A DNA stretch of 64,000 nucleotides from Prosopocoilus inquinatus (lineage: Eukaryota; Arthropoda; Insecta; Coleoptera; Lucanidae), in NCBI GenBank assembly GCA_036172665.1, contig CM069877.1:24019001-24083000 (forward strand). Reading direction: 5' to 3'. This document shows, piece by piece, positions 34,301 through 44,975 of this stretch (the stretch's first letter is position 1; the number at the start of each line of letters is the position of its first letter). Made by a program: the position numbers and the translations under genes. The notes below the pieces were generated by a model that saw nothing but the letters and a program-made list of their open reading frames with translations, was not told where the DNA came from and made no database searches.

Positions 34301-35926
34301 GGAATACCCTATATATTTTTACATATTTGAAATCTACGGATCATTACGAGTCCGAATACGTATCAATTGGTAATTTTGGTTTCCATGACAACGAAAAAAA
34401 AAAACTTTTATTTTTCAATCTAGAAAGCTATGAATAACATTTTTTCGATCTAATGCGAATCAAGTGTTTCGAGAAAATCACCCCTTTGATGGTATTTTGA
34501 TTTTTAATGTTTTTACAGTTTTTGACATTTTCATTAGGTCTTAACTAATTTTTTTCGATAGAACCTCATATGTTTCTTAGCTTAATTCAACAGAACATTT
34601 TTTTGTGAGTACGCTGATGCCAAATGCGTCATATTTTCTTTGAAAATAATTTAAAGTAGAGCATGTCTAATTGAAATTTTACACTCCCTTTATTTCAAAC
34701 GACTTTCAAAGAAAATATGATGTATTTGGTATCAACGTACTCAGAAATAAATGTTCTGTTGAACTAAGCTAAGAAACATATGAGTTTCTATTAAAAAAAA
34801 TGAGTTGCGAACCAAATGCTGTAAAAATGTTAAAAAGCAAAATACAATCAAAAGGAGTGATTTTCTCGAAACACTTGATCGCATTAGACCGAAAAAATGC
34901 GATTCATAGCTTTCTAGATTAAAAAATAATTTTTTTTTTTTCGTTTCCATGGAAACCCAAATTATCAATTGATACGTATTCGGACTGGTAATGATCCGTA
35001 GATCTTAAATATTTAAAAATGTATAGGGTGTTCCATTTAAAATAAGAAAGTTGATACCACTTCCGGCGAAACCGGAAGTCCTATGACGACTAGCAGTATG
35101 TCGAAAAATTCCATTTTTTGCTTAATTCATTGTCTCCGAAATTCAGGTTCATGGATTAATAAATAAAGATTCTAGAAGGGTGAGCACATGGCGCGGGACA
35201 CCCGGTTTAATAAGAATTAATATCAGGTATGAGTGCTAGGCATGTGGTTCACACAATACTGTCAAAAGCAGATAATCAGAAATTTTGTACTTACAGCTGA
35301 AATCATTTGAAAACACTACGTTTCGCTATAGCTTGATAGTTTCGTCCGGAGAAACTTCTTGCGATTTTACAGTGTCCGTTTTAAAATTTAAAAACTATTT
35401 TCTTGTTAATATTAACATTGGTATGCCAATATGTCGATACTTGATCATGAATATATCGTTATTCGATAATTATTAACAAATTCTCGCATTGCTAATGTCG
35501 ATATCGTAATAAATATCGGTAATAATGATATTTTTAAGTTCTCAATTCCCGACATTAAAAATGTAACCCCTACCTGGGTGCATATTAGAAAATGAAAATT
35601 ATGGCCTTGACTCGTTTTTTTCTAAGCACTGCTTCTTGTTATGTTAGCACTCATAAATCTTGTAGAGGGTAAAAGTATGTGATCATAAAATATACGACTA
35701 AAATAAAAATGTTGGATTTTTAGAATCATTTAAAGGTCATTTCGGTCCTGTCCATTGCGTCCGATTTTCTCCTGACGGTGAATTATATGCATCGGGCTCT
35801 GAGGATGGCACCCTACGATTATGGCAGACGACGATTGGTAAAACATACGGTTTGTGGAAGTGCGTCGAAGGATCGCAATTGAATAATGACAGTTTGAGCT
35901 CCCAGAAAGAAGTCCCTGCTAGCTAG
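19391..35926 (+). CDS. STRAP: STRAP, WD40 protein (five coding exons)
   Basis: The exons are 19391-19505, 19664-19954, 24372-24496, 30318-30567 and 35724-35926, all with GT donors and AG acceptors. They join to 984 nt (327 residues). Exon 1 starts [20 protein letters not shown] after ATG. Exon 2 holds [19 protein letters not shown] and [14 protein letters not shown]. Exon 3 holds [10 protein letters not shown] and [12 protein letters not shown]. Exon 4 holds [20 protein letters not shown]. Exon 5 holds [20 protein letters not shown] and [13 protein letters not shown] is known as a WD40 propeller scaffold in TGF-beta receptor signalling and in the SMN/UNRIP complex for snRNP assembly in the cytoplasm. 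The human protein is about 350 residues; this one has a shorter acidic tail. Introns of 4.4, 5.8 and 5.2 kb are filled with transposons. No frameshift or stop is seen, so it looks functional. Confidence 0.95.
20778..21899. repeat. TIR element with large inner fold-back, STRAP intron 2
   Basis: The outer ends AGCCGCTTTCCAATT and AATTGGAAAACGGCT are inverted. Inside, 20884-21210 and 21318-21640 are long inverted arms of about 325 bp (for example AAAAGTATGGAACCG with inverse CGGTTCCATGCTTTTG). A third partial arm copy lies at 21650-21835. It is in sense-transcribed intron sequence, so the pre-mRNA could form a long hairpin. Confidence 0.85.
22042..22460. mobile_element. MITE in STRAP intron 2
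   Basis: Inverted ends TATAAGTGATTTTTCGCGAC and GTCGCGAAAAATACCTTTAT enclose about 420 bp with GTTACGAGTGG-like repeats related to the element at 18127. No ORF. Confidence 0.75.
22716..23650. repeat. Fold-back family cluster, STRAP intron 2
   Basis: It contains several blocks of the TTAA-type family: the GCGACATCTTAC...TGACCTGACATT block in both directions (22716, 23040, 23290), and two inverted core blocks (GCAGGGCTGAAACAGCTGT at 23120 and 23430). An additional outer pair of about 100-bp arms (22876-22978 and 23541-23642, GCGAGCCAAGTCTGGTATA and its inverse) encloses the centre. It looks like several family units inserted into one another. Confidence 0.75.
23651..24371. other. Intron 2 remainder, no gene recognised
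   Basis: There is no conserved frame apart from the run-in to STRAP exon 3, whose open frame extends a little into the intron. The acceptor TTCTTGACAG is at 24362-24371. Confidence 0.6.
24497..25349. other. Intron 3 stretch with a palindrome at 24789-24930
   Basis: GGAATCCTCTTCGTGATT is mirrored by GATCACGGAAAGGATTCC, giving arms of about 60 bp around a short centre. Nothing coding was found in the rest. Confidence 0.65.
25350..25520. repeat. Hairpin with a hammerhead-like core at its apex
   Basis: The arms AATTGGATTTAACCTGCTAA with CCACAAAAAGTT (25360-25395) and the inverse at 25481-25518 pair over about 38 bp. The hammerhead-like motif 2 sits between them. Confidence 0.8.
25428..25474 (+). 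ncRNA. Hammerhead-ribozyme-like motif 2
   Basis: The core CTGAAGA (25435-25441) is followed by stem II GGCAGC/GCTACC (one mismatch, loop ATA), GAAA (25458-25461) and tiny stem III ATACGTAT. The predicted cleavage is after C25469. CTA before the core pairs with TAG after the site, giving a 3-bp stem I, which the outer hairpin arms could extend. The core is almost identical to motif 1 at 13456, while the flanks are different. It lies within STRAP intron 3 on the sense strand. Confidence 0.62.
25860..26170 (-). pseudogene. Tc1 transposase C-terminal fragment
   Basis: The minus-strand frame contains [20 protein letters not shown], the signature around the last catalytic acidic residue of Tc1-type DDE transposases (SPDLNPIEHVWD in the family). 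The centre of the gene (26170-27000) cannot be read through and is degraded. Confidence 0.8.
27000..27190 (-). pseudogene. Tc1 transposase N-terminal HTH fragment
   Basis: On the minus strand, frame-joined pieces read [20 protein letters not shown] and then YSRRPRKG, the paired-like DNA-binding helix-turn-helix and the linker basic motif of Tc1 transposases. An in-frame stop lies upstream. Confidence 0.7.
27955..28143. mobile_element. Small TA-flanked MITE
   Basis: GTCGCGAGCATTAAATTT at the left is inverted as AAATTTAATGCTCGCAAC at the right, with TA on each side. It is 189 bp and non-coding, in STRAP intron 3. Confidence 0.8.
28218..29574. mobile_element. Transib-like non-autonomous transposon with RSS-like ends
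   Basis: The perfect 12-bp inverted ends CACAGTGGGGCC and GGCCCCACTGTG are flanked by the 5-bp duplication CGTCG (28213-28217 and 29575-29579). A 5-bp GC-rich duplication and CAC-starting ends are the Transib/RAG-type signature. The left end has CACAGTG, 12 bases, then AAAAAAAAC. The right end, read inward, has CACAGTG, about 21 bases, then GAAAAAACC. Each A-rich block matches 7 of 9 bases of the V(D)J nonamer. No transposase is present, and another MITE is nested at 28678-29278. Confidence 0.78.
28678..29278. mobile_element. Fold-back MITE nested in the Transib-like element
   Basis: The ends ACAGGCTGTTTCAAACTCAA and TTGAAACAGCCTGT are inverted, with TA on both sides. Inner arms (GATCTCGCTTATTTGAAGAG and its inverse) extend the pairing to about 200 bp per arm. 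Confidence 0.85.
29580..30317. other. Intron 3 remainder
   Basis: AT-rich, with no gene or clear repeat. The acceptor of STRAP exon 4 (CTTTTTAG) ends at 30317. Confidence 0.6.
31184..32791 (+). mobile_element. TIR element carrying repeat A copy 3, STRAP intron 4
   Basis: The outer ends CGTGGAGGGAATATTAACTG and CAGTTAATACTCCATCCACG are inverted. Inside, repeat A copy 3 spans about 31300-32640 with both imperfect ends (TTAGTAACGTATTTATC) and a hairpin at 32372-32517. The short sequence GGTTGTAAAAGGTCGTTGCA occurs directly on both sides of repeat A (31247 and 32682). It is non-coding. Confidence 0.75.
32800..33958. other. Intron 4 stretch without recognised gene
   Basis: It contains a short GAGAGAGAGA tract near 33452 and frames that match nothing I know. 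Confidence 0.55.
33961..34108. repeat. Short fold-back, 148 bp
   Basis: AATTGTAAAAGGTACAGCAG at the left is inverted as CTGCTGTACC-like sequence ending TTTTACAATT at the right, giving about 35-bp arms with a 75-base loop. Confidence 0.88.
34130..35210. repeat. Very long near-perfect palindrome, about 530-bp arms
   Basis: The outer ends GTGTCCCGCGCCATGTGCTC and the inverse at 35185-35207 match, and alignment by eye continues through the whole arms to a short centre near 34680, at roughly 85-90% identity. It sits in STRAP intron 4, about 510 bp before exon 5. It is probably a fold-back transposon or head-to-head MITE pair. Confidence 0.9.
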
Positions 35927-37769
35927 GAAATGAAAAAAAAAACCCAAAATTCAATTTTTCTTACCGCCTTAAATTTTTCACATTCATTTACCTTGATCTC
36001 CAGAACTTTCGCACCAACGGGGGAATTTTTTTGAAAAAGTTTTTGTGCCAGTGGTTTAGGCATGTTCAATGACTACACAGATCTGAATTACTGAATTAGG
36101 AAATAACTTGTAAAACACAAAAATTGAAAAATTGTAATCGTTAACAGAATCTTGTAGGTTTTTACAAAATATGACATTTGATAAAGAAGTAAACTTGGTT
36201 GTTGGATATTTCTCGTTCAAATTCAAACTATCCTCAAGAAATAATTAAATCGGCGTAGTCAACTTTACATTACATTAGCTAAATAACCGGTGAGGGCAAG
36301 CACGGGTATAAGTACCTCGACGTGTATAATAACTATATTCTAAAACAAATAATTCAAGAGCGCGTTACTGTCTCCCACTCAACGCGATTCAGCGCCGTGC
36401 TCTTAGATCCTGACAGGATGTGTGATGTGTAGCAATTGTTGATCGCGATACCCCTCTACCCATGTCACGTCAACGAAAACTGAATTAAATTTGAGAGACT
36501 GTGGTAAGAACTATAAAGGTCTATTCCGAGTGTGAGATCCAAGGAATCGGAACGAAACGTTAATTCGAGATCTACGTTGTGTGACCCCTGATAAAATGGA
36601 ATTAACGCGGAACATAACGTTTCATCCTAGAGCTTATTAGTTGCTGGTAGTTATGTTGCTACCAGTAACCAATAAGATATCGAATAAACGTTACACTCCG
36701 CGTTATTTCCGCGTCGAAATGCACACTCTAAGTTCCAAATTTTTGTTAAAAATGCACTACATGGCGTATGCGCTATATTTGGAGTTAGTCAGAGTTGTTT
36801 TTCGATGTAAAAAGAAACCGACTTTGAGAGATATTGTTAACAATGATTTTATGAGTAACTACTGACGTCATGGTTACAATTTTTGAACACGTTTACTGTA
36901 ACGCATGAATGAATCTTAGGCCTTTTGTTCATTTTCAGAAATTATTAAGCATAATATAGGATCATTATCAGGGAGAGGACCTACGAAGTTTTTTTAGTTT
37001 TCTGGTTTCACGATTTCTCATATACGTAATGAAAAACAGAGTCTTCTCTCAAGTAAATAAATAAACTGGAGTAAACTTATCAAAATTGTATTTGGACGTA
37101 CGGTATTTGGTTATTGAATATGCGTAAATTATTGACGCAAAAGCTTTTTCAGAAAAAGGAAAAAAGATCATGTCAGCTTTTTGGTGATCACTGTATTTCT
37201 ATCCTATTTTAAGTTTACATGGAAAGAATATTGTAGTTCTATTTGATTTATGCTCAAATAGTAGACTGATTTATTGTTTTATTTTATCATTGTCTGCTTA
37301 TTTTAATGAAAATAAAGTTTTTACAGTTTTTCGTTTTTTTTTTCTTTCATGTAACGATTGTGACAGTTTTTGTTTGCAAATGTGTGCAAAAGAGGAGAGG
37401 AGTATAAATGAATAAAGAGTTTAAAAAATACAGTAAAACGTTCATTGGAAAGCTACGAAAAGATATTGTAAAAAAAACGCTTTATGTAAAAACGTTTTGA
37501 CTGCAATCAATGATTATAAGAGTATATTAAGATACCCAGCCTTACGAGTTTATGCATGACCGGCAATGCAACTGAGGTATAGATGGCACCACATGTATTT
37601 TGCAATTGAGCTATAGTTGGCGCAAAATTTTATCTAAAATATGGCTAAAATGTAGCGTTCTGTAATTTGTCTTGCAGAATTTACATTGGTATAAAAATTC
37701 CGCAGAACGTCTTGTGGTGGGAGAAAGCTGGAAATTGAATTCTACATTGGTGGTCAGGGTTGCCAACGT
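35927..37769. other. STRAP 3' flank
   Basis: No further gene was found. Candidate polyadenylation signals (AATAAA at about 37311) exist, but the transcript end cannot be fixed. A hairpin TTATTAGTTGCTGGTAG / CTACCAGTAACCAATAA lies near 36632-36674. Confidence 0.5.
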
Positions 37770-37985
37770 GGGCGATTTATCGCCGTTCGGGCGATTTTTA
37801 AGTAAAACTTGGCGACCAAAAATTTTCTTTTTACCATTTAAAATGCATTAGTGGGCGATTCTTACTTTTGAATTTGGCGACTAAAATTTTTTATCTTCCA
37901 TATAAAGTATACGCATTGGGCGATTTCATTCTGAAATGTTGGCGACAATACATTTGACAAAGTTGGCAACTCTGTTGGTGGTTAT
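37770..37985 (+). repeat. About 65-bp tandem repeat, three units
   Basis: Units start GGGCGATT at 37789, 37853 and 37918, each followed about 17-20 bases later by TTGGCGAC. The units are diverged. Confidence 0.75.
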
Positions 37986-38006
37986 GACACAATATACGCA
38001 TCAATC

Positions 38007-38593
38007 AGTAGGGACAGCTTGGGCTTTTCGCTCTTACCGTTTCTGAGAGCGCATGTGCGAAGTGAGTGGGCATTCATCAAGCGGCCGAGCGTGGTGCAAC
38101 GGTCAATGGTTGATGGCGTCGTTCAGGTAACCACAGGAGCTGAGTTACTAATTCAACATAGCTATTGAACAGACATGCTTTTGGAGTGCCAAGCTTCAGC
38201 AGCTAGTATTCTCACATTAACCCTTTAAGAACACGAGTTGTTAACTTTTAATATGCTGAGTCTGCATCAGGGTCTGCATTCAGGCTCTGTGATCACCTGA
38301 ACATGGCCAAAAAACGGACGTTCCGCCAAAATTCCGGCACACATTCAATATGGCCGTCAATTACCGATCAGCTGTTTTGGTGGTGAATTTCATCATGTTT
38401 CGACTATTTTGAGCTCACTTGTAATTTTTCTAATAAAACATGCTTTTGTTTTTTAAAATAAGAAGTATATCTTACGAAATAAATAAGTTTTTCAAGTAGC
38501 GACATCTGGTAGCATTAGAATGACTGCCCGCCTACTTGGGTTCGGAAAATTGTAGTATGAACTTCAAAGGTGCCGACACAAGCTATCCCTACT
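38007..38593. mobile_element. MITE D copy 2
   Basis: This is a 587-bp copy of the element upstream of STRAP, with ends AGTAGGGACAGCTT and AAGCTATCCCTACT. The inverted match extends outward by ATCAATC/GATTGAT. Confidence 0.85.
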
Positions 38594-39173
38594 GATTGAT
38601 GTCTCTACTGTGGTTAGGACCAGATTTAGGACGCATATTTATAAATCGCAGACACTAAAGTTAGCTTCGGTGGATCCGAGCATTATCGAACACTTATATT
38701 TTGTTCTGACGCATCTGCAATTTAAGCAAGAGAATAACAGGTTATTTTTCATCAAATTCAAGTGGCAAATTATAATCAATTTAAAGAATAAGAAATACTT
38801 GGAAGTGAGTTTCATAGTATTAAAATAATTATCGCAACGTTCTAATTAAGTTGTACAAGACGATTGCATCATATTGTTTTTAAACTACTGCATAAGACGA
38901 AATATCTTAACTTAATATTACGTTTGTAATATTTTTATTCTAACCAACAAAAAATATAGAGTGAAATAAAAAGTTCTCTGCAATAAAATCAAATACCTAT
39001 TATTAAAATTAATATTTACTTATTAATTATATAATTCTTCTATTATAATAAACAAATTAAAGTAATTACAATAAAATCGAATCGATTTGAATTTAAAATT
39101 GTGATTAATATTTGTAATAAATATAAAGCAGTATTTGTATCTTTTTCTATTTACATCCTTAGTTTCTAAATAG

Positions 39174-42140
39174 TAGTGATGCGACGAGTCGCTGTTTTTA
39201 AGAATTGAGTCGACTCGAATACTTTTATAAAAGAATCGAGTCTTGACTCGAGTCAAGAGACTCGAGTCCAGATCAAAAGACTCGAGTACTTGGATGAAAA
39301 TTGCCGTTTAAAAGAATCGAGTCGACTCGAGTCAATTGACTCGAGTTCAGATAAAAGTACTCGAGTACTCGAATTGAACTCGGGACTCGCCGTTTTAAAG
39401 AATGTAATAAACTTGAACTTTTTTTATAAAAAAATGCTAGTTTTGACTCGAGTCCACATTAAAAGTTTCGAACATTTAACTGAACCCGGAAATATGAGTA
39501 CTCATGACGTTACTTTTTTACTGTTAGTAGAATCGATAGATTAAAGGTGCAGTGCTTTTGTGTATATTTTTAACAAAAATTTTGTGCAAATCGTTTTTGA
39601 TTGCAGCGAGAACCTCGAGCAGCCTCTGGACAGCTGTTTCAGCCCTGCTTGGGACATCTTCAGCAGAGACGTAGCTCGACATTCCCGCTGCAAACAAAAA
39701 CGACTTGCCCAATTTATTCGCATTTGCGAAAATCAATCAAAAACGATTTGCACAAAATTTTTCTAAAATCTTTCATTATGCTTTGACAGCAAGCGTGGCC
39801 GCCTTGCATGGGGAACTTATTAGGAGCAAATCCCGCTTCAATTTGTTCACCCTACTGCAATGTCAGGTCTTAAAGCGATAGTAAGATGTCGCTATTTTAT
39901 CTGTTTATATTTTTAACATTATCAACACTCTATTTTAGATACGTTATCCAAAATATGTAAAATGTAACTTTTAGGAATTTGTTTGAATCAAGAAATTATT
40001 AAGAAAAAATTAAACAAGTGCCGATCGGAAACCCAAATGACTGATTCCGTTTGGAACCGCATCAAGATATTTCCTATGCCGACGTTTTGCTCTTCATTGC
40101 AGAAGAAATTCCTCAGAGCTGCTAATGGTGTTCTATTGCTTCCCGTCAGTTTCAACGACTAGGAAAAAGCTGCAGCCAGCAATATCAGTCCTGAGGAGGT
40201 TCTTCTACAATGAAGGGCGAAATGACGGCAGTGGAAGAAATAGTAATGACGTGTTTTCAACCAGTAGCCAATTCAATCATGGATGACGGCCGTAGAAGCA
40301 TTCATGTTAAACTCGCAACATATTTTTTTTTAATTAAGAAAGATTCCTAATTCCAACAATTTGTAGTTTGTCTTTATTTGGTTTCATACTTTTCATTATA
40401 TTTGAGCTTGAAATTATTATAAGCTTTTCTCTTAATTAGTTTTTGACCAAAACCCTAAAAAAGTTACAGTTAAGTTTCTTAATTTCTTCTTTAATTGACA
40501 CAAAAGTGAAATATCCGTACTTTTACGCGACTAGATTTTTTTAAAATACCAATAAAAGATTTTGTGAATTTATCGTTTTGGAAGTTTTCGCGCGGTACGA
40601 GAAAAATGTATTTTGGCGTATTTTTTAAAATGTTTAAAGTGTTTTTTTACACCAAAGATAGTTTGTTATAGTGTAGATTAGTACAACAGTTGATATTTTA
40701 CCTTATTAATTCAAAGTATTGCACATTTTCTCTTATTTCATGTCACCCCAACTGACTATTCCATATTATCCGCCATTTTAAATAATATCAAGAAAATGCA
40801 GTTTTTTTTAATTTGTTTCAGAATTTTCCCCAAAAATATGTATTTCTTAAATTTATTATATACAACCGCTGGAAAACAACATAAGGTATTTTTAATTAAA
40901 ATATCTGAGTATTTAGTATCTTAGTTCAGAATTTATGATGACCCAAAGAATGGATATTCCATATATGCCGACTTTACAGTTGAAAGCAAAAAAGTAGACA
41001 AATTACAGTTTCCTATAATTATTCTTTCTGAAAATGGAAGTGATTAAAGACGACTTCATAAATAACTTTAAAAAAATTTTAAATCTTTCAAAATTAACAA
41101 GTATAAAACTGTGGTAAAATCTGTGAATTCGGCTTTACTGTATAGCATTTTGAGGAAGAATAATTACAGGAAACAGTAATTTGTCTACTTTTTTTGTTTT
41201 CAACTGTATATTGAACGTTCCGTTTAAAATAACAAAGTTCATTCTATATTTTACTTGATTTCCGATAGTCACGTGTTTTCTTTTTTAATATATTCTGGCA
41301 GTTCAGATAAATTTAAAATTTTGTAACTATGTAATATTATTTGATATGTCTCATAATAAAGTGTGCAGGCACTATGTAAAATAAAAAGAAAAACTTATTT
41401 ACTATGTAATTTCTTTAAAAGAAAACAAAATGTAGAATATAGAGCCACAAATTATTCATTAAATGAATATGAGTCTTCAGTTTTTATTTAACAAAATTTA
41501 ACAGCCTTTTCAGTTACAAAAAACTGTACTCCCTTTGAAATTTTGGGACTTATTCATTTTTTATGTAATCTTTTTCATAAAATAAAAAAAACAATGACCG
41601 CCGCCAAGCCCCCCCCGATATCAAGCGTCTGACTGTCACAGTAAGTTATTGCGGCAGTCGACTGTTTTAGCAAAAGCATAGTACTTCTAAAACGAATGAA
41701 ACTTGTCAAACGTTAACGCTTATTGCCTACACGCATAATCTCAATTCTAAACTCGGTACTCATTCACTCGTTACCAACTGATGAGGAGGCTCTTTAAAGA
41801 GAATCCAATAAAATCCAGTCTGACATCGAGTCTACTCGACTCGTTGCAGCGCTATTTAATTCTAAATTCGGTACTCGAATTACTTGAATCGAATACGAGT
41901 TGACTCGAGTTTCACTGACTCGGTGTCACTGCAATAGTTACTCGAGTAGAACGAATACCTTTGGGACTCGAGTCTGATGACGAGTCTACAAATTCTAAAG
42001 TCGATACTCGAGTACTTGTATCGTACTCGAGTCGACTCGAGTACCGCTGACTCGGGTTCACAGAATTAGTTACTCGAGTACAATGAGTACCTTTGAGAAT
42101 CGAATCTGATAGCGAGTCTACTCGACTCGTCGCATCACTA
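39174..42140. mobile_element. hAT-like element with CTCGAGT-rich subterminal arrays
   Basis: The ends TAGTGATGCGACGAGTCG and its exact inverse are flanked by the perfect 8-bp duplication CTAAATAG (39166-39173 and 42141-42148). Both subterminal regions (39190-39400 and 41825-42120) are dense in ACTCGAGT/GACTCGAGTC palindromes. The 8-bp duplication suggests hAT. The interior (40000-41800) has no transposase I recognise. A fold-back family unit is nested at 39560-39905. Confidence 0.8.
39560..39905. repeat. Fold-back family unit inside the hAT-like element
   Basis: It carries the family core (CAGCTGTTTCAGCCCTGCTT) followed by a partial inverse and the block ending GCGATAGTAAGATGTCGCTA. The arrangement is the same as at 53370-53650, but deleted. 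Confidence 0.8.
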
Positions 42141-42219
42141 CTAAATAGAGAAAGATGAGGAGCAAATTTGAAAAACTCAAGTTAACTTTAATAACTTTAA
42201 AAATTACAAAATACGAATG

Positions 42220-42492
42220 CTTCAATTAAAACTTGAGCCTAACTCAGCCGACTAAAGTCCAGTTTTTCCATCTCAGTTTAACTTTATGCTTCGCTTTATT
42301 CTTATGGTAACAATTGTAAGGATAATTGTTTCCATAGCAATAAAACGGAGTTTAAAGTTAAACCCTATTTGAAAAACTGGCCCTAAGGGCCGGTTTTTCA
42401 ATCACAAGTTAACTTTAACCTTCAGTTTATTGCCATGGAAACAATTGTCTTCGTACTTGTTAGGGTTAACCTGTGATTGAAAAACCGGGCCT
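42220..42492. repeat. Two adjacent related fold-backs
   Basis: 42388-42492 is a hairpin with GGCCGGTTTTTCAATCACAA and its inverse. 42240-42380 is a second hairpin of the same family (CAGTTTTTC...GAAAAACTGG, around GGTAACAATTGT). Both centre on a GTTTCCATGGCAA-like motif. Confidence 0.8.
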
Positions 42493-42639
42493 AAAGGAAT
42501 TAAATGTATTAGTTCGAAGTAAACAGGAATCTTTGAATTTCTCAGACATGTCATTGACTATGGGTGTAGCCAGACTTTTTTCTAAACAAGGGCATATTTC
42601 ATTTTTAAATAATACAATTATTGAAGAGTTTAAACCGCG

Positions 42640-42770
42640 ACATCCTACGATCGCTTTTTGACCTGACATTACATTAGGATTGACAAATTAAAGCCATTTT
42701 GCTACATAATAAGTCATCCCATGCAAGGTCGCCATGCTTGCTGTCAAAGCATAATGAAAGTTTGAAAAAA
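42640..42770 (+). repeat. Fold-back family B block
   Basis: It matches the block CGCTTTTTGACCTGACATT ... CCATGCTTGCTGTCAAAGCATAATGAAAG found at 53250 and 22740. Confidence 0.8.
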
Positions 42771-42849
42771 AATTCCAAACCGTTTAAACTGTTCATTGGT
42801 CGAATCGTTGTGCTTTGCAGTAGAATTCTTTTACGATTTTTAAAAATAA

Positions 42850-43285
42850 AAATGTTCAGATTAATCTTTAAGGTTTCTTACGTAAAAAGAAACATGATAG
42901 GTACTGATTTTACTCTTGCCATGGATATCCAAGCTAATAAACAAACCCTAAGAAGAAACTTCTACTGATGTGAATAGATGCATGTGGACACAGCAAGACG
43001 TGCTCAAGCAGTTGGAACATTTTTAAACGAATTCGCTGTTTTATGAAACCCTAAAATGCGGCTAAATGAAGACACTGAGCAGGTCAGCTGACTGGTCTTC
43101 CATGAATCCACTTATTCGTTAAAAAATGTTTCAACTGCTGAAATACGTCTTATTGTCTCCGCACGTATCTATCCACAACAGTAGAAGTTTCTTCTTAGGG
43201 TATATTAGCTTGGATATCCATGGCAAGAGTAAAATCATGTTTTCTTAAGCAAGAGACCTTTTTAAAGATTAATTTGAACATTTTG
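42850..43285. repeat. Fold-back with about 110-bp arms
   Basis: TTTACTCTTGCCATGGATAT near 42910 is inverted near 43220. The outer parts (AATGTTCAGATTAATCTTTA and inverse) also match. The loop of about 210 bp is non-coding. Confidence 0.85.
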
Positions 43286-43639
43286 AATGTCGCATGATAC
43301 TTAATAATCTTAGGGAAAAATAAACAAACAATTTGTTTGCTGTGTAACCATAGCAACTAACATAAAGGTCTCAATATTTCGTGTATTTTTAAAAATCGTA
43401 AAAAAAATTAATACTGAAAAAACTATTAACGACAGATATCAACAACCCTATATCATTGAAAAGAGAATTACGTGGGCTGCTGGAAAAATTTCTGGAATCT
43501 AGTAGGTCTAGAATTGTTAGCGTTTAACAACTGTCATATTTGAAAAATTTGACGTTTTCGCCAATAATTCTATTGACAGTTCCTATCCAAGTGAACTAGT
43601 TTTGTTTGTACAGCATTTGAGAAAAAGTAATTATGTGTA

Positions 43640-43872
43640 AACACGGAAATCTCGCGTGAAAATTTTCGTGCCATAATTTTTTACGATTTCAAATGTGGTC
43701 TAACGCCGAAACAATGCCTCGATCAGCTTCATTTGGCTTTTGGAGATGAAGCACCGTCAAAGAGCAGTGTTTATAATTGGTTTGCCGAATTCCAGCGTGG
43801 ACGTACCTCTCTCAGTGACGAATTTCGTGAAGGTCGTCCATCAACATCTGTTGTTGCCACTAATGTAGATGC
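43640..43872 (+). pseudogene. mariner transposase N-terminal part
   Basis: The frame reads LTPKQCLDQLHLAFGDEAPS and then SVYNWFAEFQRGRTSLSDEF and GRPST, the two HTH motifs and linker of mariner transposases. It stops at the BEL insertion point at 43872. An earlier in-frame stop (around 43660) affects the very N-terminus. Confidence 0.85.
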
Positions 43873-44903
43873 TGTTGACGTTGGCACGTCTGATTCACCA
43901 CCCACGGGTTGTAAGGCCGTATAGGTATATTGTTAACTTTGTTGGCGACAGTTATTAATTGGAAAGGCACTAAGAAACATTAACACCTTTATTTCTAGTT
44001 TAATGATAGCACTAACAAAACTCAGAACTACACGAAACTTAAAGTTAATTACACTAAAATCACTTCAAATACAGATTATTAATAGCGATGTAAAAATGTA
44101 TTTACTTGACTGTTTGTATATTATGTGAACTGCTGTTCAACTTGTGAATTAATGTAAGTGTGTGTATGATCACCGTTTGTGTTATTATGATGATCGTTGA
44201 GTATGTGTGATGACTGAATGAATGAATGTATGTATCTGTCTCTGCGTTTTAAGACGTTACAGAATATATAGCTCAATACGAAGGGGAGATGGAAAAAATG
44301 CATAAAGTAATTCGTAGAAAATTAATAAAATGGGAAACAAAATGACTTTAAGTTGTTTTGTCGTTGTGATGAAAATTCAAAGAAGCTCGTAGGATTTTAA
44401 ATGCACTTAATGCTTGTGAACTAGATGAGCGGTGACTTCCGCGAATAGTTAAGAAAAAATGGTCTGATATCTTAGACCGTCGAAAAGCAGGTACAACGCT
44501 TTGTGCGTATAGCACGTGTATTTCTAATACGAAGAAAATAAGAATCGAGTGAAAGATAGGTGAGTTTGTTCGAAGAAAATGTGGGGCTTAACTTGTTATG
44601 TTTAAGTGATTTTTAGAAGTTGACAATTCAGAGTGTTCAGATAAAAAATAATAGATTTTTATGTGGTGCATTCTTATTAATGTATACGCGGAAGGGCAAA
44701 ACGCTAAAATTCCAAATAAGATTTACTCGGAAGGACGATATAAAGAATGCGTAAACATTTCGGTGGAGATTAAGCCGAATGATTTTAAAGTATAATACTA
44801 AACCAAATACCTGAACTAATTTACAGGAACTGAAGTGCGTTCTTAACTATAAATTAATATTTGAATAAAATAAACTAAACACATTTGCATATTGTCCTGA
44901 ACA
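43873..44903 (-). repeat. BEL/Pao 3' LTR
   Basis: It begins TGTTGACGTTGG and ends CCTGAACA on the + strand. The inner border is preceded on the minus strand by the GGCGGCCGGTATA purine-rich stretch. Confidence 0.95.
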
Positions 44904-44975
44904 TATACCGGCCGCCTTGAAAGACCTGGCTTTCAAAACGACAAAAAAAATAATAATGACGTTGATGCAAATAGT

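Noticed and set aside
39190..39400. CTCGAGT clusters as a regulatory enhancer of a host gene
   Set aside because: The mirrored cluster at 41825-42120 and the 8-bp duplication show that they belong to transposon ends.
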